From Pseudomonas sp. Leaf58 (lineage in GTDB: Bacteria; Pseudomonadota; Gammaproteobacteria; Pseudomonadales; Pseudomonadaceae), in NCBI RefSeq assembly GCF_003627215.1, contig NZ_CP032677.1:2547501-2611500 (forward strand): a stretch of DNA of 64,000 bases, written 5' to 3'. The notes below the pieces were generated by a model. That model saw only the letters and a list, made by a program, of their open reading frames with translations, did not search any database and was not told the DNA's origin. The stretch's first letter is position 1. Each line of letters begins with the position of its first letter. Shown here piece by piece: positions 8,760-16,927 of the stretch. Position numbers and translations under genes: made by a program.

Positions 8760-8780
8760 TCACAGCAAACTGTGCTGTGA
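8760..8780. other. Perfect 8-bp inverted repeat in the gap between the IS remnant and the LysR gene
   Basis: TCACAGCA and TGCTGTGA are separated by five bases. It lies 78 bp downstream of the LysR stop on the minus strand. There is no T-tract, so it may be an operator or a weak transcription end. The rest of 8664-8857 shows no gene. Confidence 0.4.
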
Positions 8781-8857
8781 TTTAGCAGGGGCCTCGTGGC
8801 GGCGCGGGCCAATTGCGAGCTCAGCCTTCTGCGCGAGAGCCCCCCAGCAATTTCAAC

Positions 8858-9748
8858 TCATCCGCAAAGCTGCTGCCCAGCCACACGGCCAAACAACTCC
8901 ACCGGCTCCTGCAAGTTGCCCAGGTAGCGCGGGTGGAACAGCCACAAGTCCACCTGCGGTTTGAAATCCGTCACGTTGACCACGTCCAGCGCATCCCGGT
9001 GGCGGCTGTTCTGCAGCAGCGGCTCGGGCACCAGCCCAAGGCCCTGCCCATTGGCCACCAGCCCCAGCTGCAGTTCGGTACCAAAGGTCTCCAGGTTGAT
9101 CGACAGGCTCAGCCCCTGTTCACTCAACGCCCGTTGCAACCCGGCGCGGAAGCCGCAACCATCCGGGTTGAGCACCCAGCCGCGGGTGTAACATTCCCTG
9201 AGTTTGAGGTTGCGCTTGCCAGCGCTGCCTTTGGCCGCCACCACCCGCAGCGGCATGCGCGCGATCGACTGGCTGGTGATGCCCTCGGGGAAGATCTTGC
9301 CCGGTGGGAACAACGCGGCGGCGGCGTCCAGTTCGCCGTTTTCCATACGCGCGATCAGGCTGCTGCCCCAGCCACTGGTGACCTGCGTACGCAGGTCGGG
9401 GTAGGCCAGGCGAATTTGTGCCAAGGCATCAAGCAGCACCACATCGCCGAGTGTTTGCGGCACGCCCAGGCGCAAGGTGCCGGAGGGGGCGCCGTCGTTG
9501 GCCACCAGTTCGCGTAGCGAGTCGATCTCGCGCAAAATGGCTTTGCATTGTTCATAGACCCGCAGGCCCATGGGCGTTGGCTTGAGCGGCTTGGTGTTGC
9601 GGTCGAGCAGGGTGGCGCCCAGGTCTTCCTCGAAGTTTTGCAGCCGCCGGGTAATGGCCGGCTGGGTTAGCTGCAGGGCCTCGGCGGCGAGGTTGGTCGA
9701 CTGGCAACGTATGACCGCCACGAAGGCGTCCATATCATCGATTTTCAT
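8858..9748 (-). CDS. LysR-type transcriptional regulator
   Basis: DNA-binding regulator of the LysR family, 296 aa, the usual length. The N-terminal winged helix-turn-helix is evident (AVIRCQSTNLAAEALQLTQPAITRRLQNFEEDLGA is the helix-turn-helix region, about residues 12-47). It is followed by the linker and a periplasmic-binding-fold effector domain. The start is MKIDDMDAF. It is transcribed in the same direction as the ABC/aldolase operon, separated by the IS remnant. Before that insertion it may have been the operon's adjacent regulator. Its effector is unknown. Confidence 0.93.
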   Translation of the reverse strand: MKIDDMDAFVAVIRCQSTNLAAEALQLTQPAITRRLQNFEEDLGATLLDRNTKPLKPTPMGLRVYEQCKAILREIDSLRELVANDGAPSGTLRLGVPQTLGDVVLLDALAQIRLAYPDLRTQVTSGWGSSLIARMENGELDAAAALFPPGKIFPEGITSQSIARMPLRVVAAKGSAGKRNLKLRECYTRGWVLNPDGCGFRAGLQRALSEQGLSLSINLETFGTELQLGLVANGQGLGLVPEPLLQNSRHRDALDVVNVTDFKPQVDLWLFHPRYLGNLQEPVELFGRVAGQQLCG

Positions 9749-9856
9749 ATGAGGCGCTCACATATTGGGGCGATGGGACATACCTTGGGAGAATAATACG
9801 GTTCCCTTGGATTGTCACAGCATCGCCTTATGACATTGGCGTAAAGCGCCCCCTAA

Positions 9857-10336
9857 TCACCCCCGGGCAAATGCCGCCAGCTTGTCCCCATCCAACCGGT
9901 AGCGCACCCACTCATCCTGTGCCTCGGCCCCCAGCGACTGGTAAAAGCCAATCGCCGGCTCGTTCCAGTCCAGTACGCTCCATTCCAAGCGCCCACAGTT
10001 ATTCGCCACCGCCTCGCGGGCAATGTGCCGCAGCACTTGCCGGCCAGCGCCGTCGCCGCGCTGTTCGGGGGTCACGTAGAGGTCTTCCAGATAAATGCCG
10101 TTGCGCCCAAGCCAGGTCGAGTAGCTGTAGAAATACACGGCAAATCCGATTGCTCGGCCATCACGCTCGCACATCAAGCTGTGCACCGTGCTGCCCTCGC
10201 CGAACAGGCTGTGCTCGATATCGGCAACGCTGGCGATCACTTCGTGGCGGGCGCGTTCGTACTCGGCCAGTTCGGTGATGAAGGCCAGGATCTGTTCGGC
10301 ATCAGTGCGAACGGCAGGACGAATGGTGATGCTCAT
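9857..10336 (-). CDS. GNAT family N-acetyltransferase
   Basis: Acetyl-CoA-dependent acyltransferase, 159 aa, single GNAT domain. It has the acetyl-CoA-binding segment VTPEQRGDGAGRQVL (Q/R-x-x-G-x-G/A motif) at about residues 95-110. It also has the family pattern LEWSVLDWNEPAIGFYQSLGA typical of spermidine/diamine-type acetyltransferases (SSAT-like); polyamine or amino-acid N-acetylation is therefore plausible but unproven. The ATG at 10336 has AAGGAAG upstream; a longer in-frame start would remove it. It is divergent from the LysE gene, sharing a 125-bp intergenic region. Confidence 0.9.
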   Translation of the reverse strand: MSITIRPAVRTDAEQILAFITELAEYERARHEVIASVADIEHSLFGEGSTVHSLMCERDGRAIGFAVYFYSYSTWLGRNGIYLEDLYVTPEQRGDGAGRQVLRHIAREAVANNCGRLEWSVLDWNEPAIGFYQSLGAEAQDEWVRYRLDGDKLAAFARG

Positions 10337-10461
10337 GGTGACGGCTTCCTTGGTCAGATGATGGCGGTACAAAAATGTGTATCTGCATAATTTCGTAGAG
10401 CTGTACCGGTCGCTGGTAAGGGCGACTCCGTTAGTGTGACAGCACCTACAAAGAAATTGGA

Positions 10462-11091
10462 ATGCCCGCCATGCTTGCCTCTGCCGACCTGCTGACCGCC
10501 TTCGTGCTGTTCGCCTTCGTGTCCTCGATCACTCCTGGCCCCAACAACACCATGCTGCTGGCCTCGGGGGTGAATTTTGGTGTACGCCGCTCGATCCCCC
10601 ACGCCATTGGCATCAGCGTCGGCTTCATGGTGATGGTGCTGGCCGTTGGCCTGGGCTTGGGTGAGGTGTTCAAGGCCTGGCCGCCGCTGTATACGGTACT
10701 GCGCTACACCGGCGCCGCGTACCTGCTGTACCTGGCGTGGAAAATCGCCACCTCCGGGCCTGTCGGCACAGCCTCGTCCAACGCCCGTAAACCGCTGGGC
10801 TTCTGGGGCGCCGCAGCATTCCAGTGGGTCAACCCCAAGGCCTGGGTGATGGCAGTGGGGGCTATCACCACCTACACACCGGCGCAAGGCTATGTGACCA
10901 ATGTCATTGTCATTGCTGCCTTGTTCGCCTTGGTCAACCTGCCCAGCGTGGGCATATGGGTGATGTTTGGCAGCGCCCTGCGCAACCTGCTGCAAAACCC
11001 GCGCTGGCTAATGCTGTTCAATGTCCTGATGGCCTTGTTGCTGGTGATTTCCCTGTACCCGCTGCTGTTTGTAGAATCGGCATTTTCCTGA
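10462..11091 (+). CDS. LysE/RhtB family amino-acid exporter
   Basis: Inner-membrane exporter of the LysE superfamily, 209 aa with about six hydrophobic segments. The family signature near the N-terminus, SSITPGPNNTMLLASG, is intact, as is the conserved GFWGAAAFQWVNPKAW segment in the middle. Members export lysine, threonine, homoserine or other amino acids and their analogues; the substrate here cannot be read from sequence. The next gene follows 21 bp after its stop on the same strand. Confidence 0.93.
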   Translation: MPAMLASADLLTAFVLFAFVSSITPGPNNTMLLASGVNFGVRRSIPHAIGISVGFMVMVLAVGLGLGEVFKAWPPLYTVLRYTGAAYLLYLAWKIATSGPVGTASSNARKPLGFWGAAAFQWVNPKAWVMAVGAITTYTPAQGYVTNVIVIAALFALVNLPSVGIWVMFGSALRNLLQNPRWLMLFNVLMALLLVISLYPLLFVESAFS

Positions 11092-11112
11092 CCCCGTGAG
11101 TACAGCAACGCC

Positions 11113-11985
11113 ATGCAGTTGATCCCCTGGTCCCATGAATGCGCCGAAGGTTTTACCCTGCGAGGCTGGCGAACCCCGGCCAGTGGTAAGCCCTTGCTGC
11201 ATTTTCTGCACGGCAACGGTTTTTGCTGCCTGGCTTACCAGCCATTGCTGATGCGCTTGGGCGAGCATTTCGACCTGTGGCTCAGCGATGTCCAAGGCCA
11301 TGGGGACAGTGACCATGGTGGGGTGTTTCGTGGCTGGAACCGCACCGCCGCGCTGGCGGTGGAAGCTTTTGCCGCCGGACGAAGCGAGTATGGCGACGTG
11401 CCGCGGTTTGCCGTGGGGCACAGCTTCGGCGGTGTGCTCACCGGCCTGATCTTGGCCAGTGAGCCGCAGTTGTTCGCCCGGGCCGTTCTGCTTGACCCGG
11501 TACTGTTTAGCCGGCGTATGCTGGGTGTAATGGGGGCGGCGGCGCTGGTCGGCTTGCACCAGCGGCATGCCCTGGCACGTAAGGCCGCCAGCCGGCGCAG
11601 CCACTGGCCCGATCGTGAGGCCGCCCTGGCTTCGCTGCACGGGCGGGGCATCTTCAAGGGCTGGACCGACGCGGCCTTGCGGGCTTACATCGACCATGCC
11701 ATTGGTGACTGTGGCGATGCGGTGGTGCTCAAGTGCCGGCCCAGCCGCGAAGTAGAAATCTTCAGCTCGTTCCCCAAGCGCATGTGGGCGAGCCTGGCGG
11801 CTATTCGTACGCCCACGCAGGTGCTGCATGGCGAGCATACCTACCCCTTTGTGCCCCATTCAGTGAGCCGCCTGGCGGCGCTCAACCGTAACGTGTCCGC
11901 GCGGCAGGTCGCCGGCGGGCACTGCTTCATGCAAGAGGACCCCGCCATGGCGGCCGAGCAGGTGATTGGTTTCTTGCAGTGCTGA
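11113..11985 (+). CDS. Alpha/beta-fold hydrolase
   Basis: Serine hydrolase of the alpha/beta fold, 290 aa, without a signal peptide. The oxyanion region is LHFLHGNGFCCL, the nucleophile elbow is VGHSFGG (Ser about residue 104) and the likely catalytic histidine is in AGGHCFMQEDP near the C-terminus. An acidic residue upstream of it is expected for the triad. Ester, lactone or thioester substrates are all possible. It follows the LysE gene at 21 bp and may be cotranscribed with it. Confidence 0.9.
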   Translation: MQLIPWSHECAEGFTLRGWRTPASGKPLLHFLHGNGFCCLAYQPLLMRLGEHFDLWLSDVQGHGDSDHGGVFRGWNRTAALAVEAFAAGRSEYGDVPRFAVGHSFGGVLTGLILASEPQLFARAVLLDPVLFSRRMLGVMGAAALVGLHQRHALARKAASRRSHWPDREAALASLHGRGIFKGWTDAALRAYIDHAIGDCGDAVVLKCRPSREVEIFSSFPKRMWASLAAIRTPTQVLHGEHTYPFVPHSVSRLAALNRNVSARQVAGGHCFMQEDPAMAAEQVIGFLQC

Positions 11986-11987
11986 TT

Positions 11988-12003
11988 GTTCCATTTTTGG
12001 AAC
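11988..12003 (+). promoter_or_regulatory. Dyad upstream of the pirin gene (GTTCC-N6-GGAAC)
   Basis: GTTCC and GGAAC are separated by ATTTTT, 3 bp after the hydrolase stop and about 80 bp before the pirin start. It could be an operator for a regulator of the pirin gene or a short terminator-like hairpin; the sequence alone does not decide. The T-run lies in the loop, not after the stem, which argues against a terminator. Confidence 0.3.
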
Positions 12004-12081
12004 GATGTATGCCAAATCAGCCAGCTACCGCCTGATTGGCTTGATTGATAAGGTGATCCCAACCAAGCGAGGAGCCTTCTC

Positions 12082-12969
12082 ATGAAAACGATTCTGGGTA
12101 TTCACCGCAGCCCGCATGCGCATTGGGTAGGCGATGGCTTCCCGGTGCGCAGCCTGTTCACCTACGACAACCTGGCCAGCAAGATCAGCCCGTTTTTGCT
12201 GCTGGACTATGCCGGCCCTCATGACTTCACCCCAACCCATGCCCGGCGCGGTGTCGGCCAGCATCCGCACCGCGGTTTCGAGACCGTGACCATCGTTTAC
12301 CAGGGCGAGTTGGAGCACCGTGACTCCACCGGTGCTGGCGGTTTGATCGGCCCCGGTGACGTGCAGTGGATGACGGCGGCCAACGGCATCATCCATGAAG
12401 AGTTCCATTCGCCGGCCTTTGCCCGCAGTGGCGGTACGCTGGAAATGGTCCAGCTGTGGGTCAACCTGCCGGCACGGGACAAGCGTGTAGCGGCTGGCTA
12501 CCAGACGCTGCTGGCGGCGGACATCCCGGTGGTAGCGCTGGACGGCGAGGGCAGTAGCCTGCGGGTAATTGCAGGTAGCTATGGAGGGCACTCGGGGCCG
12601 GCGCAAACCTTTACCGCCATGGATGTCTGGGACTTACGCCTGCACGCTGGTGCAGCCTTGCAACTGCCGCTGGCCGCCGGGCGCAATGCAGCGCTGGTGG
12701 TGTTGCGCGGCAATGTGCGAATCAACGGCGAGCGCGAAGCCGGCCCGTCCAGCCTGGTACTGCTCGACCGCGCTGGTGAGGACGTGGCTATCGAAGCACT
12801 GGAAGGCGCCAGTGTGTTGCTACTCAGCGGTGAGCCGATCGATGAGCCGATCGTGGGCTATGGCCCGTTCGTGATGAACAGCCAAGCAGAGATTGCCGAG
12901 GCGTTCGACGATTTTGAGGCCGGGCGGTTTGGGCAGCTGCAGGATGAGCGGGGCGGTGCGCGGCATTAA
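12082..12969 (+). CDS. Pirin family protein (bicupin)
   Basis: Cytoplasmic bicupin of the pirin family, 295 aa. The N-terminal cupin carries the metal-binding residues in GQHPHRGFETVTIVYQGELEHRD and the motif GDVQWMTAANGIIHEE. A second cupin domain occupies roughly residues 170-260. Some bacterial pirins are quercetin 2,3-dioxygenases, others modulate regulators or oxidative stress responses; I cannot choose. ATG at 12082 is preceded by AGGAG. It stands alone on the plus strand with its own upstream region (11986-12081). Confidence 0.93.
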   Translation: MKTILGIHRSPHAHWVGDGFPVRSLFTYDNLASKISPFLLLDYAGPHDFTPTHARRGVGQHPHRGFETVTIVYQGELEHRDSTGAGGLIGPGDVQWMTAANGIIHEEFHSPAFARSGGTLEMVQLWVNLPARDKRVAAGYQTLLAADIPVVALDGEGSSLRVIAGSYGGHSGPAQTFTAMDVWDLRLHAGAALQLPLAAGRNAALVVLRGNVRINGEREAGPSSLVLLDRAGEDVAIEALEGASVLLLSGEPIDEPIVGYGPFVMNSQAEIAEAFDDFEAGRFGQLQDERGGARH

Positions 12970-12987
12970 GCGTCGCCTGAAAAACAC

Positions 12988-13005
12988 GGGGCTGCTTTGC
13001 AGCCC
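12988..13005 (+). terminator. Probable terminator after the pirin gene
   Basis: GGGCTGC (12989-12995), loop TTT, GCAGCCC (12999-13005). This compact stem type is common at gene ends in Pseudomonas, though it is followed by ATTTG rather than a long T-run. It lies 20 bp after the pirin stop. Confidence 0.55.
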
Positions 13006-13220
13006 ATTTGGCGACAGCGGACCGCTCGTCGTTAAATGTCCTATTGCATTCGAACACTCGGCCCGCCCCGGCAATCTTCCACTAAGGTGCTAGAGGATTT
13101 CCCCGCATGATCATTGCCCTGGCGCATGGACGCCTGCCGCGGCATGGGCAATATCAATTGGCGCCCCGCCTGCTAAAGGCGTACTCACACAACAGGCCAT
13201 CCCACAGAGAGGGTCGTACC

Positions 13221-13481
13221 ATGTCGTTGATAGGAGTTTCGATGCTGGAGATGCGGCAGATGATCGAGCAGGCCTGCCTGCCCGACCGCTGTGAAGTCAG
13301 CTGCCCGGACGGCGCCCACCTGACCATCCGCCTGGGTCAGGGCCAGAGTCTCGATGAGGGCGTGACCCTTAGCGGGGTCCCGCTGCAAAGCCTCAACAGT
13401 TGCCGTGACCTGGTCAACCTGGTGGGGCAGTTGCACGCGCTGCGTGACAGCCACCCGGCGCCACTCAAGGCCATCGCCTGA
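13221..13481 (+). CDS. DUF1652 family small protein
   Basis: 86-aa cytoplasmic protein resembling the DUF1652 family of pseudomonads, recognised by the N-terminal segment MLEMRQMIEQACLPDRCEV. A short beta-rich core (LTIRLGQGQS) and a C-terminal helix (DLVNLVGQLHALRDS) follow. The function of the family is unknown. The chosen ATG at 13221 is preceded by GAGAGG; a longer in-frame start at 13107 lacks a good ribosome site and would read through non-conserved sequence. The 250-bp gap upstream contains the pirin terminator and no other gene I can support. Confidence 0.8.
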   Translation: MSLIGVSMLEMRQMIEQACLPDRCEVSCPDGAHLTIRLGQGQSLDEGVTLSGVPLQSLNSCRDLVNLVGQLHALRDSHPAPLKAIA

Positions 13482-13501
13482 GCGCGCCCACCGCGCCCCG
13501 G

Positions 13502-14116
13502 TTAGCCTAGGCTGGCCGGGCGCACATATTCCGGCATCAGGCCGTTGAACCAGAACAAAATCATCGCCACCAGAATGGTTACCAGCAGTAGTAACCCCAC
13601 GCCCCATACGCAGGTCGCGAACAACATGGCCTGTTCCTTCTTGAGCCGCAGAAAAGTCTGCAACCCGCCATACAGCAACACACTGGCATAAGCCGAAGCT
13701 GCCAGCAGCGCCGTCAGGGCCAGCCAGCGGATCGGCAGCACCCCGACCACCCCGGCAAAAAACCACGGCGTCGCGCAGTAAGCGGCAAAGCCGATGCACT
13801 GGTTAAGGCTGGGCTGCGCATCGAAGCCACGTGACATCCAGCGGATCATTACGCCCATCAACATTACCCCCACGACTGTGGTGGCGTAGAGCAAGCCTGC
13901 CAGTTGCCCGGCACTGCCCATGCTCAGGCGCACCCGCTCTTCGCCTGCCAGGCTCCAGCCGAAGGTGGTCGTACCGATGAACAGGCATACAGCGGGAATC
14001 AGCGCCAAGGCCAGCAGGCGTGGCAGGTATTGTTGCGGGTGGTCTTCTTCGGCCCGGCGGATGTCCAGCCAGGCGTCGGCAGGGTGGGTGAAGAGCTTGA
14101 GCAACGGACTGTTCAT
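13502..14116 (-). CDS. Yip1-domain inner-membrane protein
   Basis: Five-helix integral membrane protein of the YIP1 family, 204 aa. The N-terminal soluble part (LFTHPADAWLDIRRAEEDHP) is the typical Yip1-family start. It is followed by hydrophobic segments at about residues 30-50, 65-90, 110-130, 140-160 and 170-195. Bacterial members are conserved but of unknown role. The start is ATG at 14116, with the sequence MNSPLLKLF; an upstream in-frame ATG has no support. It converges with the DUF1652 gene (20 bp between stops). Confidence 0.85.
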   Translation of the reverse strand: MNSPLLKLFTHPADAWLDIRRAEEDHPQQYLPRLLALALIPAVCLFIGTTTFGWSLAGEERVRLSMGSAGQLAGLLYATTVVGVMLMGVMIRWMSRGFDAQPSLNQCIGFAAYCATPWFFAGVVGVLPIRWLALTALLAASAYASVLLYGGLQTFLRLKKEQAMLFATCVWGVGLLLLVTILVAMILFWFNGLMPEYVRPASLG

Positions 14117-14199
14117 GGCGTTCTCCGGCAGGCATGGGCCTTTTGCTATGGAGGCCCGCCGCACCGTCGGGTTCAGCCCGGTTGGCCGCCGTTGATCGC

Positions 14200-14487
14200 T
14201 TACTGCAGCTCTAGCAACAGGTTAAGGCCGCCATCGCCACACTTGCCCTGATCGCGCACCACACCGTGGTAGCTGCGCCCATCCCAGACAAACGCCACGC
14301 TGTGGGCCCGCTCTACCTTGTCGGGCAGCGGCGGGCAGATGTGCAGGCGCAGGCCCGGGAGGCCTTGCAGGTTGAGGGCGGCGATCTGGCATTGGCATTC
14401 CACGCTTTGCGCCACCGGGCCGAACAGGGTGTCGCGTACGTAATCGAGTTGCAGGCAGGCATTGGGCGCGCGGCAGGGCATTTTCAT
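14200..14487 (-). CDS. Conserved-looking hypothetical protein, 95 aa
   Basis: Small protein without membrane segment or signal peptide, with several cysteines (MKMPCRAPNACLQL, VECQCQIAA, GKCGDGGLN). I do not recognise the family. It has a GGAG upstream of the ATG at 14487, good third-position GC, and lies in line with the Yip1 gene on the minus strand, 83 bp upstream of that gene's start. A longer in-frame reading to 14601 is possible but low-complexity. The region AHSVAFVWDGRSYHGVVRDQ near the C-terminus reads like a small beta fold. Function unknown. Confidence 0.6.
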   Translation of the reverse strand: MKMPCRAPNACLQLDYVRDTLFGPVAQSVECQCQIAALNLQGLPGLRLHICPPLPDKVERAHSVAFVWDGRSYHGVVRDQGKCGDGGLNLLLELQ

Positions 14488-14655
14488 GGGGGCGCGGCTC
14501 CGAACTGGGGGTTGGGGGCATAGAACAGGTAGGGCATGGCGGGCTCCAGGCTGAATAGGGCGTGGCCTATCTTTTGAAGCCTGCCAGGCCAAGACGTTCA
14601 ACCTGGTTTCGGGCGTTGCTACGGTTTGCGCCGGGTGGTGGGCCGCGGGCTCAAT

Positions 14656-15303
14656 TCAGCCACCGGCCTTGCGCAGGGTGAGGTTGATCCGCCGCTCCCC
14701 CAGGCGCGGATGGACGCCGGGCTTGATCGGCAGCACGCCATGGAAGCGCAAGCGGTCCTCGCCGCCCCAGACCAGCACATCGCCGTGGTTCAGCGGAATG
14801 CGCTGGGTTTTGTCGGCGCGCTGCAAGCCACCGAACAGGAACACCGCAGGCAAGCCCAGCGACAGCGACACGATCGGCTGGCCGAAGTCCTGCTCGTCGC
14901 GGTCCTGGTGCAGGCTTAGACGGGTGCCGGGCAGGTAATGGTTGACCAGGCAGGCATCCGGCACAAAACCGTCGAACCCGGCCATGGCCGCCGCGCGGGT
15001 GGCCAGGCTGAATAGCAGCGAGGGCAGGGCGGGCCAGGGTTCGCCACTGATGGGGTCGCGGGGGCTGTAGCGGTAGCCATGTTCATCACTGACCCAGCCC
15101 AGCGTGCCACAGTTGGTCAGCCCTACCGCCATGCGCAGGCCGCCCGGGGTGTACATGTGCCGGAACGGCGCGGCGCGCAACACCGGGCGCAGGGCGTCGA
15201 GCAGCGGCTCGATGTCGGCCAAGGCAAAGCCGGGCAGCAGCACGGTGTGGCTGGCCAGGCGTTGCGGCTGGGGGTCGAACAGGTCGAGGTCGGACTGGAT
15301 CAT
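14656..15303 (-). CDS. alkB: DNA oxidative demethylase AlkB
   Basis: Fe(II)/2-oxoglutarate dioxygenase that repairs alkylated bases such as 1-methyladenine and 3-methylcytosine, 215 aa, close to E. coli AlkB length. The iron-binding motif HxD is in LSLHQDRDE, the distal His in LRFHGVLPI, and the 2-oxoglutarate-binding arginines in ERRINLTLRK. The ATG at 15303 gives the conserved start MIQSDLDLFDP; upstream in-frame codons read through a REP-like region. It is a single gene, not fused or adjacent to ada here. Confidence 0.95.
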   Translation of the reverse strand: MIQSDLDLFDPQPQRLASHTVLLPGFALADIEPLLDALRPVLRAAPFRHMYTPGGLRMAVGLTNCGTLGWVSDEHGYRYSPRDPISGEPWPALPSLLFSLATRAAAMAGFDGFVPDACLVNHYLPGTRLSLHQDRDEQDFGQPIVSLSLGLPAVFLFGGLQRADKTQRIPLNHGDVLVWGGEDRLRFHGVLPIKPGVHPRLGERRINLTLRKAGG

Positions 15304-15358
15304 GGCCGGGGTATCGGGTTGGGTAGGGCCATTGTAATGCGCTTGGCAGGTTTGGCCT

Positions 15359-15384
15359 ATTCGCGGACATGCCCGCGAGTAGGG
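15359..15384. repeat. REP-like palindrome between csgA terminator and alkB
   Basis: TTCGCGGACATGCCCGCGAGTAGG contains the CGCGG/CCGCG hairpin and the flanking sequence of P. putida REP elements. Extragenic, as is usual for these repeats. Confidence 0.6.
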
Positions 15385-15410
15385 CAGAAGAAAAACGCTG
15401 TAGGTCCAAG

Positions 15411-15452
15411 AAAAAAGGAACCGCGGCACCAGGGAGAGGAGCACCGCGGTTC
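15411..15452 (-). terminator. Rho-independent terminator of the curli operon
   Basis: On the minus strand, GAACCGCGG (from 15452) pairs over nine bases with CCGCGGTTC, followed by CC and six T (15416-15411). It is placed 13 bp after the csgA stop and is the clearest intrinsic terminator in the window. Confidence 0.88.
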
Positions 15453-15465
15453 AAGGGGGAGACGT

Positions 15466-16911
15466 TTACTTCTGGGTCACAGTAGCCAGGTTCGCGCTGC
15501 CCAGCTGGCTGATAGTGGCGGTTTGGGCGATACCGCTCTGGTCGACGAACGCCTTGTTGCCCTGACCTCCTTGGGTCACGTAGGCGACGTTGATACTGTC
15601 GGTTTGCTTGATAGTGGCTTCGTTGCCGCTACCGTACAGCTGGTTGGTATAGCTCTGGTTGCTGTAGCCGGACTGGTCCAAGCTGATGGAGTTGCTGTTG
15701 CCCTGGCTATTGCCGTAGGCATAGTTGTCGGTCCCGCGCTGGTCGGCGACCAGGATGTTGTCGGTGCCGTTCTGCTCGAAGTACAGCTCGTTGTTGCTGT
15801 CGGCCTGCTTGGTCGACATTTGGTTGCTCTTGCCTTTCTGGGTCAGTGTGGCCAGCTGGTTGTCACCGTTCTGGGTCAGGTTGGCACTGTTGGCGCTGCC
15901 GTTTTGGTTGATGGTGGCGTTCTGGTTGGTGCCGAACTGGCCGCCCATCTTGGCGCCCTTCCAGTTGCTGGCGGTAACGCTGTTGCCGTCGCCCTTGGTA
16001 TTGATGGTGAGGTTGAGGTTTTCACCGTTCTGGTAGGTGAAGTGCAGGTTGTTGCTGCCGGTCTGGGTAATGGTGGTGTTCGAGTTGTTGGTCTCGAACT
16101 GGTCCGACCAGCTGGCGTTGGCGGTCCCTTGTTGCGACAGGCTGACCTTGTTGCTCATGCCGAAGCTCTGGTCGATATAGCCTTCGTTCATTTGGCCCGA
16201 CTGGGTCCCGGACGCCTGGCTGCCGACCTGGGTGTCCTGCCACACTTCCACCGAGTTGCCGCCACCGTACTGACCAATGCCGATGGTGCCGCCAGTACCG
16301 TCGCGTTGGTCGCCATAAGCCCAGTTGTCGTGACCGTCCTGGTAGACCTGGATGTCGCCATCGACCTGGTTCAGGTGCTCGGCGGCCGCATAGTTGCCTT
16401 GGCCGTTTTGGTTAAGGGTGCTTTTGTTGTTGCTGCCACCGAAGGTCTGCTCGATAAAGGCTTCGTTGCGCTGGCCAGACTGCAAGGTGGTGGCCTTGCT
16501 GCCTTCCTGGCTGTCCTGCCACACGGTCGAGGCGTTTTCGGCACCTTGCTGGGTTTGCAGCGCTTGGTTGTTCAGGCCCAGGGACTGGCTGGCGAAGGCG
16601 TCGTTGTAAGTGCCCCCGGCTTGCTGGGTGATCTGGCTGCCGTTTTCGTACAACTGCTCGGCGTAGCCGGCGTTGTACGAACCCGTGGCGCTCTGCTGGA
16701 TGTCGCTGGTGCTGTTGTCCTGCACCGCCAGGTGGTTGTGGCCCTTGCCGGTCTGGGTTTGAGTGGCCGAAGCGAAAGGTGCCAGGGACTGGCTGACTTC
16801 GGCGATGTTTTCCTTGCCGTCCTGGGTCTGGGACGAGGTGCTGTCAGAAGCCATGGCCTGACCTGCGAGGGCCAGGACGATAGCGGCACTTAAGGGAGCG
16901 AGCTTGTACAT
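15466..16911 (-). CDS. csgA: CsgA-like major curlin, unusually long
   Basis: Exported amyloid subunit, 481 aa, about three times the length of E. coli CsgA. A signal peptide ends near GQAMASDS. The mature protein is built of roughly twenty imperfect curlin-type units with spaced N, Q and G (patterns such as QSGQRNEAFIEQ, QNGSANSANLTQ, QLGSANLATVTQ). A larger duplication is visible: VWQDSQEGSKATTLQSGQ recurs as VWQDTQVGSQASGTQSGQ about five units later. GGAGG precedes the ATG at 16911. It is the last gene of the four-gene curli operon, 16 bp after csgB, and is followed by a strong terminator. The secretion pore (CsgG) is not in this window. Confidence 0.88.
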   Translation of the reverse strand: MYKLAPLSAAIVLALAGQAMASDSTSSQTQDGKENIAEVSQSLAPFASATQTQTGKGHNHLAVQDNSTSDIQQSATGSYNAGYAEQLYENGSQITQQAGGTYNDAFASQSLGLNNQALQTQQGAENASTVWQDSQEGSKATTLQSGQRNEAFIEQTFGGSNNKSTLNQNGQGNYAAAEHLNQVDGDIQVYQDGHDNWAYGDQRDGTGGTIGIGQYGGGNSVEVWQDTQVGSQASGTQSGQMNEGYIDQSFGMSNKVSLSQQGTANASWSDQFETNNSNTTITQTGSNNLHFTYQNGENLNLTINTKGDGNSVTASNWKGAKMGGQFGTNQNATINQNGSANSANLTQNGDNQLATLTQKGKSNQMSTKQADSNNELYFEQNGTDNILVADQRGTDNYAYGNSQGNSNSISLDQSGYSNQSYTNQLYGSGNEATIKQTDSINVAYVTQGGQGNKAFVDQSGIAQTATISQLGSANLATVTQK

Positions 16912-16927
16912 GGTGGTGCCTCCAGGT

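Noticed and set aside
15079..16893. A 604-codon open frame on the plus strand opposite csgA
   Set aside because: It is antisense to the repetitive, codon-biased csgA gene, starts inside alkB, has no ribosome site and reads as low-complexity Val/Ala/Gly sequence. It is a by-product of high third-position GC.
15466..16911. Repeated sequence considered as a CRISPR array or tandem DNA repeat
   Set aside because: The repetition is at the protein level (curlin units) with degenerate DNA and no constant repeat-spacer lengths. There are no cas genes.
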